64,000 bases of DNA from Brachycybe producta (GCA_036925085.1 JAUPFP010000015.1:2825426-2889425); one strand, 5' to 3'; positions 1 to 12,168 are shown, numbered from the stretch's first letter. The notes: generated from the letters alone by a model not told the origin. Program-made: numbers and translations.

Positions 1-188
1 TACTTTTGAATCGTGGACGATGGAAAATGGTGATGATGGCGTCGAATTAGGGGTGACAAAAAATGGTCGTCGTGGGAGTAACGCAAAACGCGTTCAATTT
101 CATCCTGTCATTATGGAAACCACAACCACCACTGTGGTCACTACAATGGCCGAAGGAAGTTCTTCGGACAGTGGCCAAGATACTCAGA
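1..188 (+). CDS. Penultimate coding exon (left edge gene)
   Basis: The frame is open from base 2 and ends at the donor A|GTAAAG. Unspliced, the frame would stop at 203-205. Splicing at 188 is preferred because it joins in phase to the exon at 1686. Confidence 0.6.
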
Positions 189-1825
189 GTAAAGAATGCA
201 AGTGAAATTGCATGATTGTGGGGTGGATGATTTGGGAGTTTATCATGCATTTTTTAAAAATTTATCTTTACAAAATAATATCATTTGAAGTATAAATGTC
301 TCTCGAACTCTTGATTATTCTGTCTTTCAGGTGCAAAATGAAGAAAAAATTGAAAGTGTTTTGGAAACTAGAAAGGTAGTTCAATCGGTTAAGGGTATTT
401 TCATGTTGATATATCTTTTAAAATAAGGTTATTTATGTAAGTTTGAAAATGACCCAGCTTTAAGCAGACGATATTTTTTAGCTTTTGGCTATAAAAACTT
501 TTATTTTGAAAGATAACAACCTAAAAATACCTTTAAGTGATTGACCTACCCTTCTATTTTCTAAAACACTTTCAAGTTTCTCTTAATTTTGGTTCTTAAA
601 GACACAATTGTCGAGAATTCGGAGATCAGCTGTTCATAAAGCATCTTAATCTTTTAAAATAAAATATCTCAGAGATTATAATCGCTACACATTTAAAACT
701 TTAGTTGATTGTTAGCAACGAAATTATAAAAATGTATAGTTGTTTGTATAGGAAATGAAACAAATTTGGAAGAATTTAAAAAGTTATTGAAATTTAAAAG
801 CTGAAATATAACAATTTTTTAAACCTCGTTTTTTGCAGAATTTAATAAAATTTTTTTAAAATTATCTACAAATTTCTTTAATTTTTTGTGTAACTAGATT
901 TTGATATGTTATTAATAACCACTCTTAAGATTCAAATATGTAATTTCTATAGTTTCTGAGATATTTAAATTTAAAAAATAAAGAGGCCAGAATTGGAAAT
1001 ATCTGTAAAGAAAACCTAAAAAATAACGTCTGGAATTAATATGTAGGAGGGTCGAGGAAGGTCGTCTGTAAACAAAACGTGTCCGGGAACTATGATAGCT
1101 CCACCTACCCTTCTTAAGAAAGCAAAGATGTAATTCCTATGCATGCTTTCTAGAAATGATTAAATTGAATTAGTGACCTTTCATTGTGAATGTAGACGTC
1201 ATGTTTGCACTATGAGAAGAAAATGGCAAAATCAAGCACATTCGGAAATTCTTTTCTTTTTTTTTTAAAGAATTCGTTTATATGAGGTGGAAGCATTTAT
1301 TCCTGCTAGATTCTGTAAGAGACGGATCTAAAAACTATTCCTTTTAGTAATAGTTTTTAGATCCGTATTCGTAAAAATTTTAAGTCAAAGCTAGTGCTAA
1401 ACTCATGAAACTTCTTAACTTTATGAGTTTAGCACTAATTTTGACTTGGCACTCATTAAGAATACGACCCTTAGTTTCGGATTGCACCCTACGATAATAG
1501 GCTTGTGCGTTAATTTTGCAACATACTTTATATGCGTTTAAATCCACGAACTCATTTGCATAATAAACATTGGCGTTTTTGTTAATAAAACAGAATTTTT
1601 ATGTAAATTAAGTGTGCAAAAGTCTGTTAATTTGATTTGCCAGTGTCATTTTTGTTTTGTTTAATTTTGTTTGATTTTCATTTAGGCGATGAGCATATAT
1701 TTGGTTCCACTCCATGTTTAAATTTGGATACAGACTCAAATCGAAAACTATTGTTTTCGACGTCAGCCGATGAAACGTCGCCGTTATTAGAAAGGTCAAG
1801 TTGTCCATTTGTTGCAAAAACGTAA
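1..1825 (+). CDS. 3' end of an unidentified gene (two terminal exons; N-terminus outside window)
   Basis: Two exons join in frame: 1-188 and 1686-1825, with an intron of 1,497 bp. The donor GTAAAG at 189 and the acceptor TTTCATTTAG ending at 1685 split a Ser codon (A|GC, phase 1). The frame is open to the left window edge, so the gene starts outside; an internal Met lies at 20. About 108 residues are visible, ending in TAA at 1823-1825. The tail is polar and low in complexity: a basic patch, the sequence KRVQF (an RVxF match, the PP1-docking consensus), a Thr/Val run, an SSSDSG acidic-serine stretch, and then a Ser/Thr-rich C-terminus. No catalytic domain or membrane segment is visible. It is probably the disordered C-terminal tail of a larger protein. 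I do not recognise the family. The base composition is clearly less AT-rich than the flanks, which supports coding. Confidence 0.62.
89..100 (+). other. RVxF-type docking motif in the encoded tail
   Basis: The encoded residues are RVQF, preceded by Lys. This fits the basic-x-hydrophobic-x-aromatic consensus for binding the catalytic subunit of protein phosphatase 1. The motif is short and occurs by chance in disordered tails, so binding is only a hypothesis. Confidence 0.3.
285..655. repeat. Foldback repeat, family F, copy 1
   Basis: Two arms pair in inverted orientation. The left arm has GTGTTTTGGAAACTAGAAAG followed by a TTAAGG segment. The reverse complement of the right arm gives GTGTTTTAGAAAATAGAAGG followed by the same. 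Related copies lie at 49865-50165, 49100-49330, 31535-31665 (partial) and 63925-64000 (cut by the window edge). Confidence 0.65.
1321..1447. repeat. Double-hairpin repeat
   Basis: Two stems lie next to each other: GGATCTAAAAACTATT (1324-1339) with AATAGTTTTTAGATCC (1349-1364), and AGTGCTAAACTCAT (1393-1406) with ATGAGTTTAGCACT (1423-1436). The second stem extends outward to AAGTCAAA and TTTTGACTT. A related sequence with GAGTTTAACACTAAATTTGA lies near 19808-19860. Confidence 0.6.
1686..1825 (+). CDS. Terminal coding exon (left edge gene)
   Basis: The exon follows a pyrimidine-rich acceptor (TTTTCATTTAG) and encodes 45 residues from DEHIFG to FVAKT before TAA. Its composition and codon use differ from the AT-rich surroundings. 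The opposite-strand frames over this interval are shadows. Confidence 0.6.
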
Positions 1826-2215
1826 AAGATAAAAAAAAAATTCGTAAACAAAAATAATGTTGAAAATTTTAATTTATGTATGTACGTGTTATAATTCAAA
1901 GGATTATACAGGTAGCTGTTATGTGTAATTTTTCATTTTCTTGGAACAAAGTGCACATTTTTATCAGTCAATTTAATTGTTTATTACTTTGTATATTATC
2001 TTCTTGTTTTCTATCTTTCTAAAAACAAATTTCAGATAACAAGAAATTTAAAATTGTGATACTTCATTATTTTATATATATTATTATGATTGTATTATAT
2101 TAATTAACATAAAATATATTGAAATTAGTAATAATTGAATTTTAATTTTGAAAAAAAAAATCAACTTATGGTGGAATTTTTACTTATAGAATCTAAACAT
2201 AAGTTTAGTGGAGGA
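1826..2215 (+). other. Probable 3' untranslated region of the left edge gene
   Basis: AT-rich non-coding sequence lies between the stop codon and the first canonical AATAAA. No competing open frame is seen. Confidence 0.4.
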
Positions 2216-2221
2216 AATAAA
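2216..2221 (+). terminator. Candidate poly(A) signal AATAAA
   Basis: This is the first canonical AATAAA I see downstream of the TAA at 1823, about 390 nt away, in an AT-rich context where chance matches are common. Confidence 0.4.
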
Positions 2222-2449
2222 TTAAATCACCATGAAGCTTTCTTCTGTAAAAAAGGTACGTTATTTTAAAGTATATGCATTTATTTATTTAATTTTATTT
2301 CAGTAATTTAAATAAGTACATACATTATTTTAAAGTATGTAAATTTATTTAAATTATTTAAAATGAATGGGCCACTTTTTTTTTTTAAAAAAAAACGAGA
2401 CTTTTATTGAAATCAGGAGAGTTATAACAGGAAAAAAAACTTAAAACGG

Positions 2450-2645
2450 TTATATGACAGTAAATTGGAATATGTAGCTTATAACTTTGTAACAGTCACC
2501 AACGCAAATTTCATCAAAAAATCAATTCTGACAAATATTGTCATATTACTGCAATTGCCTAGTGTATAGCATAAAATGACAGAAAATATAAGGCATGAGT
2601 GTCACAATTTTATTACTTTTTCTGTAATTAGATGCGTGGGACATA
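2450..2645 (+). repeat. Dispersed repeat, copy 1 (inverted partner at 11290)
   Basis: GTTATATGACAGTAAATTG, TTTGTAACAGTCAC and GTATAGCATAAAATGACAG occur here in order. They recur, diverged, on the opposite strand at about 11290-11525. Confidence 0.55.
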
Positions 2646-3055
2646 ACTATAATGGGTTCTACTAGAATACTAGTCCTCCAGAACTGGGCATTCTTTTAAC
2701 AGGGCCCAAATGACAACATACAATACTAAAACATGAAAACCAACAATAAAAATTTATAAAAATGTTTTTACACATTTTGTAATTTACTAATTACTGTAAA
2801 ACCTATTGGTAACATTTAAAATTAATTTTATAAACTATTTTCGTATTACATAGTTTTGTAAAAAATTTAAGATTTCAAATTCACATTACACAACAGAAAA
2901 GTACTGAGAGACCCTGTCAAATAATGTAGATCAGGGCATCGCGTGCCCTTGTTACGACCTTGATTGAAACTAATAGGCTGATTTACAAATAGAAAAAAAA
3001 ATATACAGCTTCAAAGTTTACATCCCCGTTCAATGTGTTTCTATAGGTATGCCCT

Positions 3056-3223
3056 TTAAAACATAAGCAGTTGGGCACAACCAGAAAAATTTTGTTAGCC
3101 CCGCCTTTTTATGAACATCAGACCAATAATAATCCCATGACACATAGAATCAACCAAGTTACAAATCTAAATAACCAATCAGAACAAACTTTTCTGGCTG
3201 CGCCGAACTGCTTCTGTTAAAAC
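3056..3223. repeat. Foldback MITE with AAGCAGTTGGGC arms
   Basis: Left arm 3056-3097 carries AAGCAGTTGGGCACAACCAG. The reverse complement of right arm 3184-3223 gives AAGCAGTTCGGCGCAGCCAG. The centre contains CCAATAAT and CCAATCAG. Confidence 0.6.
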
Positions 3224-4283
3224 CGTTTGGCGCACATTCAAAAATTCATAATTAAAACAGTGAGCTTGCATAAAGTGCCGAAGGCCATTTTTTAAAAATA
3301 ACGCTCTTTACAAACAAAAAAAAAATAATCGAATTTCCGTTGTGTGATTTAGTAATAGGTTTCTAAATAATCTTTTTTGATATAAATATGTAAAATAAAT
3401 TCAAAATATTTTATTTTATATTGTCGAAATGCATTCAAGGAATTTTGAGTTTAGCGCAAAAAAAAGCCATGGATAAATCGATATATTATTTTGAACAAGA
3501 ATGTTTTGTTTGTGACACGCAGCGCTATTTTGTACATGGCTTCTTCAATGAGGCCGTTTAATACAACGCTTCACTTTGAAGCTGATTAGTGGAAAATATT
3601 CACAAATGATTTTTATTGCGGTATTTAGTTTAAAAAAAAATAGTTTGTAAACTGCGCCTGGAGGACCTTAGGAGATGGGCCACTATCGCATAAAGGGTCC
3701 ACTGAAGACATTTTTTTAAACAACTTTTCATTTGCACAAATGCAATGTGAGGTAAGCTACTAATGTCATATATTTTTAATGTTTTCTTATAAAAGGCCTC
3801 AAATATCTCAAATATCTTTTCAAAAAATGTCTAAAGCTCAAAAAGTTTAATTGCCCTTGAAAATGCCTCAGGAAGGCACAACTGGCTCCAAAAGGCCGAA
3901 ATATTTAAAAAATAAACCCAAGACTGAAAAATAGACTTTGCTTATTTTTTAATTGGCCAAAACTATAAAAGTGTTTAAATGCACTGAAAATACCACAAGG
4001 CTCAACTGATCCAGTAGATTTAAAATGAGGAATTTTTTTCGACTTAAAGCTGTGTTGCTCTTTTAACCTTTACATTGCAATCTTTGGTATTATTGTGCAC
4101 TTTGGAGGTTCCCTCCACTTTCACTTAAAACGGTCAGTGGCTCATCAGGAACACAAAATAGTACTAGTAAGAAGATGGGCCACTTTACCTTTTTTAGGCT
4201 AGAATTTATGAATAACCACTTTTGCCTCCCATGGATTGCAACGTCCTCTTGTGGAAGGTTTAGATAGACAAATGCAAAAAAAC

Positions 4284-4500
4284 GGCACAAAGGGCAGGCA
4301 TCTGTAAACAGCTTCAGAATTTCTTTGGCTGCGCCCTTTTCTGAGCGTCATCAATTTCTAATTGGTTTGTTACTGGGTCTAATGTCACATTCCCCGCCCG
4401 TTTTATTTTTAATTGGTTGTTAATTGGTCTGAGGCTCATAAATGGGCGGAGCCAAAGAAATGCTGTAGTTGTCTACAGATGCCTGTCACAAAGGCGCCTT
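4284..4500. repeat. Foldback MITE with about 50-bp arms
   Basis: Left arm 4284-4336 reads GGCAGGCATCTGTAAACAGC and then TTTCTTTGGCTGCGCCC. The reverse complement of right arm 4444-4500 reads GACAGGCATCTGTAGACAAC and then TTTCTTTGGCTCCGCCC. The loop is about 107 bp. Confidence 0.7.
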
Positions 4501-6660
4501 AACTTTTACAAAACGTGCCACTGGTCGACATTATTTTCGTTCATTCTGTATATACAGTATATGGCTTTTAGTTTTCTTTATCAATTTGAAGGATTTTAAA
4601 AGCGACATCTACTTCTGTTATCTTATCTGTGTGATGTCTTTTTATATCTCTATGATGGAGAAGTCTCCTAAGTTATATGATAGGGATTTTTCTTTTTTTA
4701 GTCTTTTGAGTAAAAATAATGGTTTTCAATTTTTCAAATAAAAAAAAAAGTTTTTACTTTTTTTTGGCTGAGTGATTTGATTCAAGAATAACTCGAAAAG
4801 TACGAATCGTATTTTTGTTCTTATCTCGTTGAAATACCATAATGTTTTTTTTACAAAAATTCAAGACTTTGTTTTATAATGTTTGTTGAGATGAATCATC
4901 ACAAGGATAGAACTCAAAATTACAATCTCGATTTTTTTCACTGAATTTTTTTTCAGTGAAAAATCGGGATTCTAATTTTTCCATCAGGATTGTTATTTTT
5001 ACGGAATTTCCAAAAATGATGTTTTCATCCTGATTTTACATTTTTTTAATCAATATTTTAAAATTTGTTTTTAAAAATTTTGAAATTTTTTCAAATTCTC
5101 AAATTTTTTGCTGTATCAGCATATTTGAGGCGTGCATTGTGGCCCAGATTAACAATATTGGGGGTCGTGTGCCAAGTAGAACCTGGGGGCCCTTAGAGGT
5201 AGTGGCCCAAAACAGGTACAATAAATGAACAAACAGGGATTCAATTAGGGGATTTCTAGTTTCGTTTGTTGTAAATTTTACAAAAAAAAACCATAAAAAT
5301 ATTGATATATGTAAGTCAAAGGAAATTTTTTTTGGGCGGGGGAGAGGGACTGTGCATGGCACATTTATCACATGCCTTAATACAGGCCTAAGTGCATTTT
5401 CATAACGTTGTAAATGCCACATAAGGTTGAAATACGTTTTTAATGCCATATGGGTTGTAAACACCATGCTTTTTGCAGTAGAATTTGTTTGTCACCAAAG
5501 TGCTATTTCTAGTGGTAAAAAAACTAAAGTAGAATTGTTGTGCAAGTCATAAAGTTGTAACAGCCAATAGGAATTATAGTGTAAATGCTAACAATGTCAC
5601 TATAATGACAACCTGTCAGCATATGTTGCATGTTGGCATTTATATCGTTTTGGAACTGAAGTGAAGTTTAAATTTTTTTAAAAAAATATTCTAATACTGA
5701 TTAATAATTTTTAATAACATTTCTCTTCATTTGTTTGTTTCCTGTAAATTGTATTACAATATTTTATGCCTTTAATGTAATTGTTTTTTTAGAAAATTTG
5801 TTTTTTCCTATCTTCTGAAACATTTAAATTTTGGCATATACAACCTTTTCGAAATGCATGCTTAATTTGATGTACAACAATTTACAATTTTATGCTATAT
5901 ACAGCAACCTACAATATGTATGAAGCATACTTCGTTTTTCAAGAAAGTTTCTTCTTCTAAATAAAATATAATAAAAGACTGTAAAACAACTTATAAAATA
6001 AACAAGGGGCCCCTGTATGTAAGGCTAATCAAGTTTGCTTCAAGAAAACATTGTAAAACTAATTGTTATTCAATTTAATTATGGTAATCTAACAATAAAC
6101 AAGTTCTAAAATATCGATTTTATTTATTTTTTTTCCTACAAAATAATCATTTTTTTCTTCTAGATTTTTTTTTCTTCCAATTTTTTCATATTTTCTCTTT
6201 CGAATCCCTATTGAATTTTGATATTTTTTGTTCCCGAATTTTCCAGCTCTAATCATCAAAGAGAGCTTCTTTTGTGAAAAGTTTTTACAATGAGAGTTTC
6301 TAAGTTTTCAAGACGCACTATGCACAATATATTTAAGAGCCATATTTTCTTTTAAGACCTTCCTGGAGCTCAATAAAAACAATTTTTGAAAAAAACCTCT
6401 GAAAACATAAATTCGACAAAATTGATATTATAGTATATTTGAATGGGTTACCAATAGTAACGATTGAAAAACTCTAAAATCAAGTTCAAAGTATCATCCA
6501 AACCCTGTCATTTCAGAGTCTAAAATACAAAAACTCTGAAAATAATATTAAAAATATTAATTAAAAATATTATTTCAGATAACTCAAAAAATTGAAAGAG
6601 AAATATTAAAATATTAATACATAAGGGAAGCAGATAATTTTTTTTTTCACAATTTGTAGC
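4501..6660. other. Intergenic, no gene seen
   Basis: AT-rich sequence with homopolymer runs. The open frames at 4417-4741 and on the minus strand at 5099-5467 have no splice context or protein-like composition. Fragments such as AAAAATCGGGATTCTAATTT form small hairpins near 4930-4980. Confidence 0.4.
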
Positions 6661-6699
6661 TGGATGTTGTCGATTTACATAGTAGTAGTAGTAGTACTT

Positions 6700-7310
6700 T
6701 TAAAGCCTCGTACACACCGGTCGATATTCGTCGGAAACATTTTTGAGAGCAATGTTTTCTGACGACGGGAGACGTTTTTGCTGATACAATGCAACATCGG
6801 CGCATCGCCCGAGTATCCGGCAGCATAACATCAAAGAGTGTGCTTGTTTCTCTTGTTTCCTACTTCAAATATAAAAAACATCCTTCAGTAAACAAATAGA
6901 AGCGAATACAAATGCAGCACTAACACCATCGATAGTCTGCACTAACAGATACTGAATTCGGTTGAGATGCACATCATCACTGGCCACATCTTTCCAGCTG
7001 AAGATGTTGTCTAGTCGCTGGATATGTCGCACCTCGGCTGGAAGAGTGACACAACTCAAAAAAACACTTTTTTTGGGGGGGGGGGGAATTAAGTTTAAAG
7101 TTGAGAAGATTCATGGCCTACTTTGCTGAGCTTTTAAAGTGCAAAAACCGTTTTAACTATTCACAATATCCGTTTATTTGGCTCCCCTACAATAAATTGA
7201 GATACAAAAAAAGGCAACTTTAAACTCATTTTTCCCCAAAAAAGTGGTTTTTTGAGTTGTGCCACTATTCCAGCCGAGGTGCGATGTGTGTCCAGCGATT
7301 ATCGCCCAGT
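6700..7310. repeat. Transposon relic with internal foldback insert
   Basis: The sequence is more GC-rich than its surroundings. It starts with CTCGTACACACCGGTCGATA, of a kind common at DNA-transposon ends. An inverted repeat surrounds a G-run: left TCGCACCTCGGCTGGAA plus ACACAACTCAAAAAA (about 7026-7065), right (reverse complement) the same words at about 7247-7284. The 64-residue minus-strand frame at 6865-7059 lies in this relic and shows no recognised domain. Confidence 0.5.
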
Positions 7311-7705
7311 CAGTACAAGGCTTTTTTTTCAAGAGTTTTTTTTTATTGAGCACTAGAAATGCCCTAAAAAATCTCAACCAGTTATCAGATCCTATAACAG
7401 ATGAGAAACTTTTTGATAATCCCTAGTATGTAGAATTTGCATGTATTTTCTATGATGTTTTCTGAGTTTTTTTCATCCATATTAGAAAAGGAATTGGGTT
7501 TGATGTTGGGTTACCTTTCAATTTTGTATAGTGATGGATTTCTGAAGAAGAAGTTGAAGTAAAAAAAAAAGAGGATGACATATACACACACACATCCAAA
7601 GTGAAATTTGGTGTTTCTTTTGAGGGTTTTTTTGTACATTGAAAAAAACATGCAATGAATGGAATATTTTATTACATAGGTACTTTTTTCCCTATCCGTT
7701 TTTTC

Positions 7706-7877
<172 letters not shown>

Positions 7878-8195
7878 CTGTATATATGCTGTATACACTG
7901 TATATATAAAACATGTTGCTGTTAATCGGTTTTTCAATACAAGGCTGAACATAGTTTACGTTTTAGAGGCATGTTTTATATAATGTATATTTTTTGTTGC
8001 TTAGAATTACATAAAAAGACCTGACAGATATCATGAATTTTGAGTAATATACATATTTTTTTTCTTGTTTGCTAAATTATTGTTTATTCAGATTAAAGTC
8101 GATAGAAAAGACAATAAATGTTATTAAAATAAATATTTGTGGTTATGTCAAATGTATCAAGAATAATAAAATGGGTTTGTTTCTTTTTTATGTAC

Positions 8196-8611
8196 CAGCT
8201 ATGGAAAAATTAATAGCAAATACGTTATAGCTAGATTTCATCAATTTATGTTAATATTTTATGCACATTTTTTTTGGGAATAAAAAGTACTTATATATTT
8301 TGTCTTAACAAATTTTATTTTAATTATTTTTAAGAATAGTCACCATTTTGTTTTTATCAACTTGTTACAGCAATAATCTCAGTATACATTTCGAGCTGAT
8401 AAAAATTAAAAGTATTGCGTTTAAATTTTAACTAATAGTTGAAAAAGTATTAATACAAATTTGAGATTTTTTTTTACTTAAAACTGTTATAAAATACGAG
8501 TCGTATATGTTGTTTTTGTGAAATATTAACATAAATTGATAACAATTTACCTGTAAAGTACAATAAAAGTTTACAATCGCATTTTGGTTGCTATTTATTT
8601 TTCCATAGCTG
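8196..8611. mobile_element. Tc1-like non-autonomous element, family A, copy 1
   Basis: The left end CAGCTATGGAAAAATTAATA matches the reverse complement of the right end, CAGCTATGGAAAAATAAATA. TA lies outside the right end and near the left. The ends continue as ATCAATTTATGTTAATAT in both subterminal regions. There is no transposase. Copies 2 and 3 lie at 12611 and 23475. Confidence 0.7.
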
Positions 8612-9790
8612 TAAAAGTTAAGTAAATGGGGTTTTATATTGTATACGCTGTATTTGTTTTAAACAAAAAGTGAGATGTTTTAGTGCTAAGGGCAGAAAAA
8701 TAAAATGTTTTGGATAGTTTACTTTTTACAATTGTCTGCACATTGAATTAATGTCTAAAAGTTGACACCGTGTTAGTTGAGACTTGAGAGTGTGTGCTTT
8801 ATTTTAGTTTGTTGGGTGATGGTGTGGGCTTTAGAAAGAGGGTGGATTGAAGTGAGAGGTCGGAGGACTTTTTGACGTCCAGCAACATCATCACAACTCA
8901 AGTGGAAATGTAATTCGAAGAGAAGAATGCAATTTAAAATTCTAGAGACCCCTATATATAATGTATATATATAGTGGACTATATGTATACATGTATATAC
9001 AGTATTGTTGTTGTTGTTGTTGTTGTTCCTTCAACTTCAGAAGGCGTCAAAGACTTTTATTTGTACTGCTCGTATGCTGCTTATTTCGATTTTCTTTACG
9101 AAACAAACAAGAAGACAAAGTTACCATTTGATACTTGGATGTTGATCGACCAAGTTCAACGTTTTTTTTAAAAAAAAATGCCATAAGGTGTTTTTTTTAC
9201 TTGATTTCTTGGTCTATTTGGTTGTTGGTTACCCAACTAGATTTTGTCCATTTTCATTGATCATCAACAGTTCTCCACCTTTTAACCTTTATAGACGCAT
9301 ACACAGAGACTTATATATTTTTTTTGCTTTGTTATGGCTTAAATCTTAAATGGCATTGTTAGAACAAATTGTGCACTTTTAAGAATCGGTTTTGTCACTA
9401 TTGAACTTTTTTTTTCATCTTAAAATGTTTTGATACTTGACAGCCAGAAAAGTTTCTTGTCAGCTTTAAAAAGTTATAAATTTTTATCAGAAGTTTTTTT
9501 TATAGTTTTGCTAGAAAGGACATCCTAGAAAATTAATAAAATTATGTAAAATAATTTTATGACACAATCTTACAAAAAAAACCAAAATTTTATCCTATTT
9601 ATGAAAACTATGAAGTTAAATGAAATAATTGCACTATCAAACTTGACAGGAAACATTTAATTTAAAAGTAATTTATAAATATATATATTTTTTTTATTTT
9701 TCTACTCTATGACAAACTTTTAACCTTTTTAAAATCACTACAAATGAGCATAGTTTAATTTAAAGAATAAATTTAAAGGAGTTAGTTCGA
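8612..9790. other. Intergenic, no gene seen
   Basis: Contains a modestly GC-richer patch (8760-8900) and a (TTG)n run near 9004-9027, but no coding exon that I can support. Confidence 0.4.
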
Positions 9791-9804
9791 CATTGTAAGT
9801 TTTG

Positions 9805-9840
9805 TGTTAGCAGTGATTGCCTACTTGAAGGGGAGCTAAT
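9805..9840 (+). repeat. Small dispersed hairpin motif, copy 1
   Basis: TGTTAGCAGTGATTGCC is followed by a short spacer and AGGGG. The same 16-17-base core appears at 25946, 26024 and, on the minus strand, at 54499-54527. Confidence 0.5.
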
Positions 9841-11289
9841 ATAATCTCATTGCTTTTGCTGAATGCACATCTTCAGAGTTTTACTATTAATTACCTCATT
9901 TCATGGTTTCTGTAATTAATCTTTATGTGTAGTACGGTCAATTTAGATTTAATAGAGACTAGAAAATCTACAACCATGTTGACACTCATTAGAGAAACCT
10001 TTAATACTCCAACTTTTGCACTCTTTTTTCTTCTTTGTTATACATTTAATTGCAACTGTTGTGTGTACATAATGATCTTTACAACTAAAGACGTATTTAT
10101 AATCGTTGAGCTGCAAGATCTTTGATCTCATCTGATTGCTTTCTTTGCTGTTTACTTAGTTGTTTCATGAGGCATGACCAACCAAATGACCATTGGGCAG
10201 TTTGAGTAAGATAAAAACACCCTGGACATCTTTCTTTTATTTTCTTTTTCTTCTTCTTAACTCTATTGATGTGCAATAAACTTCAAGTTTACTGCTCGGA
10301 CAACTTCTTTCTTTTTTTGGATGCTTTTTTGTTTTCATTTAGAGAACCACTGATCCATCACTGTCCAATGATTTCCTGAAAATCTATCTTTTTTTTCTTC
10401 ATTCTTATCACATCTGTCATGACTATTATATAATGTCCACTTCCGATTTCTTTTTTTTTTTGCTGTTTTTTATTGTGAATTTTTTTTAAATAGAAAAATT
10501 AAAATGACTGATTTTGGTGTCATATTAGATAAGTGATAAAATTGTTTAGAACATCTTCATTTAACAGTTTGAAAGAAGTGACTTCTTTGCAAGGCTTTTT
10601 TGTGTTTTAAGTTGCGGTTAATTAATTAATCCTAGTTTTGTTTATAAACTTGTTTATATTGTTGTGTATAGATGTTTTTTTTTTGGTTCTATGAACACCA
10701 TATATACACACAAGAGAATGTTCACTGTTAGTTTTTTTTCTGTAGAAAAAAAATCCATTAACAATCTCCTACTTAATCTATCAATCATCTTCTAAAAAAG
10801 AAATAACGTTGCCAAATTATATGCTTTATAAATATGCATCAGGGATGAATTTTAACTAACTAGAATGTGCAGAGTGTAACAACAATAACAAAAATTATCT
10901 TTATTTGCATATTAAGTCGTGTAAAACAGTCATTTTGTAGGTGTATAAATTAAACAAACATTTTGTGCAAAAAAAAATCATTAGAAACTTCTATTTAATT
11001 AATTTCATGATAAACAGTAAAAACTGTTTATCACAAAATACTGTATAACGGAACAAAATACCAGCGTATATTTTTTTTTGCTTTAAACAAATGTCGTGTT
11101 AAAAGAAAGAATATTTATGCAATTCTAATGGACTGGATTGAACATATATTTCGTGTTAAATGTTATCCTAGAAATTACTGTTTGAAAATGATCAAATTTC
11201 GTGATTTTTCAGTTTCAATTATAGTTATAAATAATATTCAAATTGCAATATACAAAGTTTATTTTTGTATATAATTTATTATCTTAAAA
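9841..11289. other. Intergenic, no gene seen
   Basis: AT-rich filler with long T runs and one perfect hairpin, GATAAACAGT and ACTGTTTATC, near 11011-11032. The open frame at 9925-10125 has no splice or family support. Confidence 0.4.
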
Positions 11290-11525
11290 CATACTTTTGG
11301 TGTAGTCACATTATTCTAGGGCTTCATTACAGAAAAAAAGTGATAAAATTGTCACAGTCATACTTTATGATGTCACTTCTTGTGCATGATTATTTTATGA
11401 CTGTTATTTTATGCTGTACATTAGTCAAAGACTGTATAATGACAATTTTCAGCATATTTTGTAATGTGCTTTTGTGACTGTTACAAGGTTACGAACTAGA
11501 TATGACAATTTAATGTCATATGACT
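11290..11525 (-). repeat. Dispersed repeat, copy 2 (inverted partner of 2450)
   Basis: Read on the minus strand this gives GTCATATGACATTAAATTG, CTTGTAACAGTCAC and GTACAGCATAAAATAACAG, in the same order as at 2450-2645. Confidence 0.55.
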
Positions 11526-12168
11526 GTCTTATTTTATTTATGTAATGAGCACCGTAGTTTCTGAAAAAAAAATGTTTCTTCTTGAAGTTGCTATAACAAA
11601 TCACTAGGGTTCTCTCTTGTTTGAATTGTATTGGCAAAATTGCTTATTTGTTAATATTTTTACACACACACTGTATGTACCTTTAGATATAAAATTATGA
11701 AAGCCAATCATTTTTTTATTCTGATATGTGGTCCTCATAATATTGATTATGCAATTAGATTTTTCTATTTGCATTGGTTAATCTGATGTGTTGTTTATTA
11801 TTCATCATAAAAAGATTTGCAAGAATGGTTTTTGATAAGGGACGCTTTATGATTAAAAATGTATTTATGAGTTTTAGATGACCAACAAAAAAAATGACTT
11901 TAAAAAGTGTTTCAATTTATAAATTCAAGATTAAACTAACTATCTGTCTTAATTCTTTTTTATCAATTTTATAAAATTGCTACAATTTTGTAGCATCTTC
12001 AAAGTTTTTTTTGAAAACTAATAAATATCTCATCAATTCTTTTGATTTAGAGACAATAAGAGAGAGATTCTTTTGTGGGCACCTTTTTCACCTTTCTTTT
12101 ATAGACATTCTGAAAGACATCATCAGTACAATTCTTATATGGTTCAATAATCTCTTATTGACTATTCT

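Larger units (their letters stand above)
189..1685 (+). other. Last intron of the left edge gene, with foldback repeats
   Basis: This phase-1 intron has GTAAAG and TTTAG borders. It contains one copy of foldback family F (about 285-655) and two strong hairpins at 1321-1366 and 1382-1447. Confidence 0.5.
2340..4190. repeat. Repeat-rich interval with recurring GGGCCACT
   Basis: The words ATGGGCCACTTTT (about 2347), AGATGGGCCACTAT (about 3673) and AGATGGGCCACTTT (about 4172) recur in the same orientation, with GGAGGACC-type sequence nearby. No open reading frame of interest lies between. This is probably a stack of old elements. Confidence 0.3.

Noticed and set aside
6865-7059. 64-residue minus-strand frame with balanced composition
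   Set aside because: It lies in a transposon relic whose end is part of an inverted repeat; there is no start context, splice site or recognised domain.
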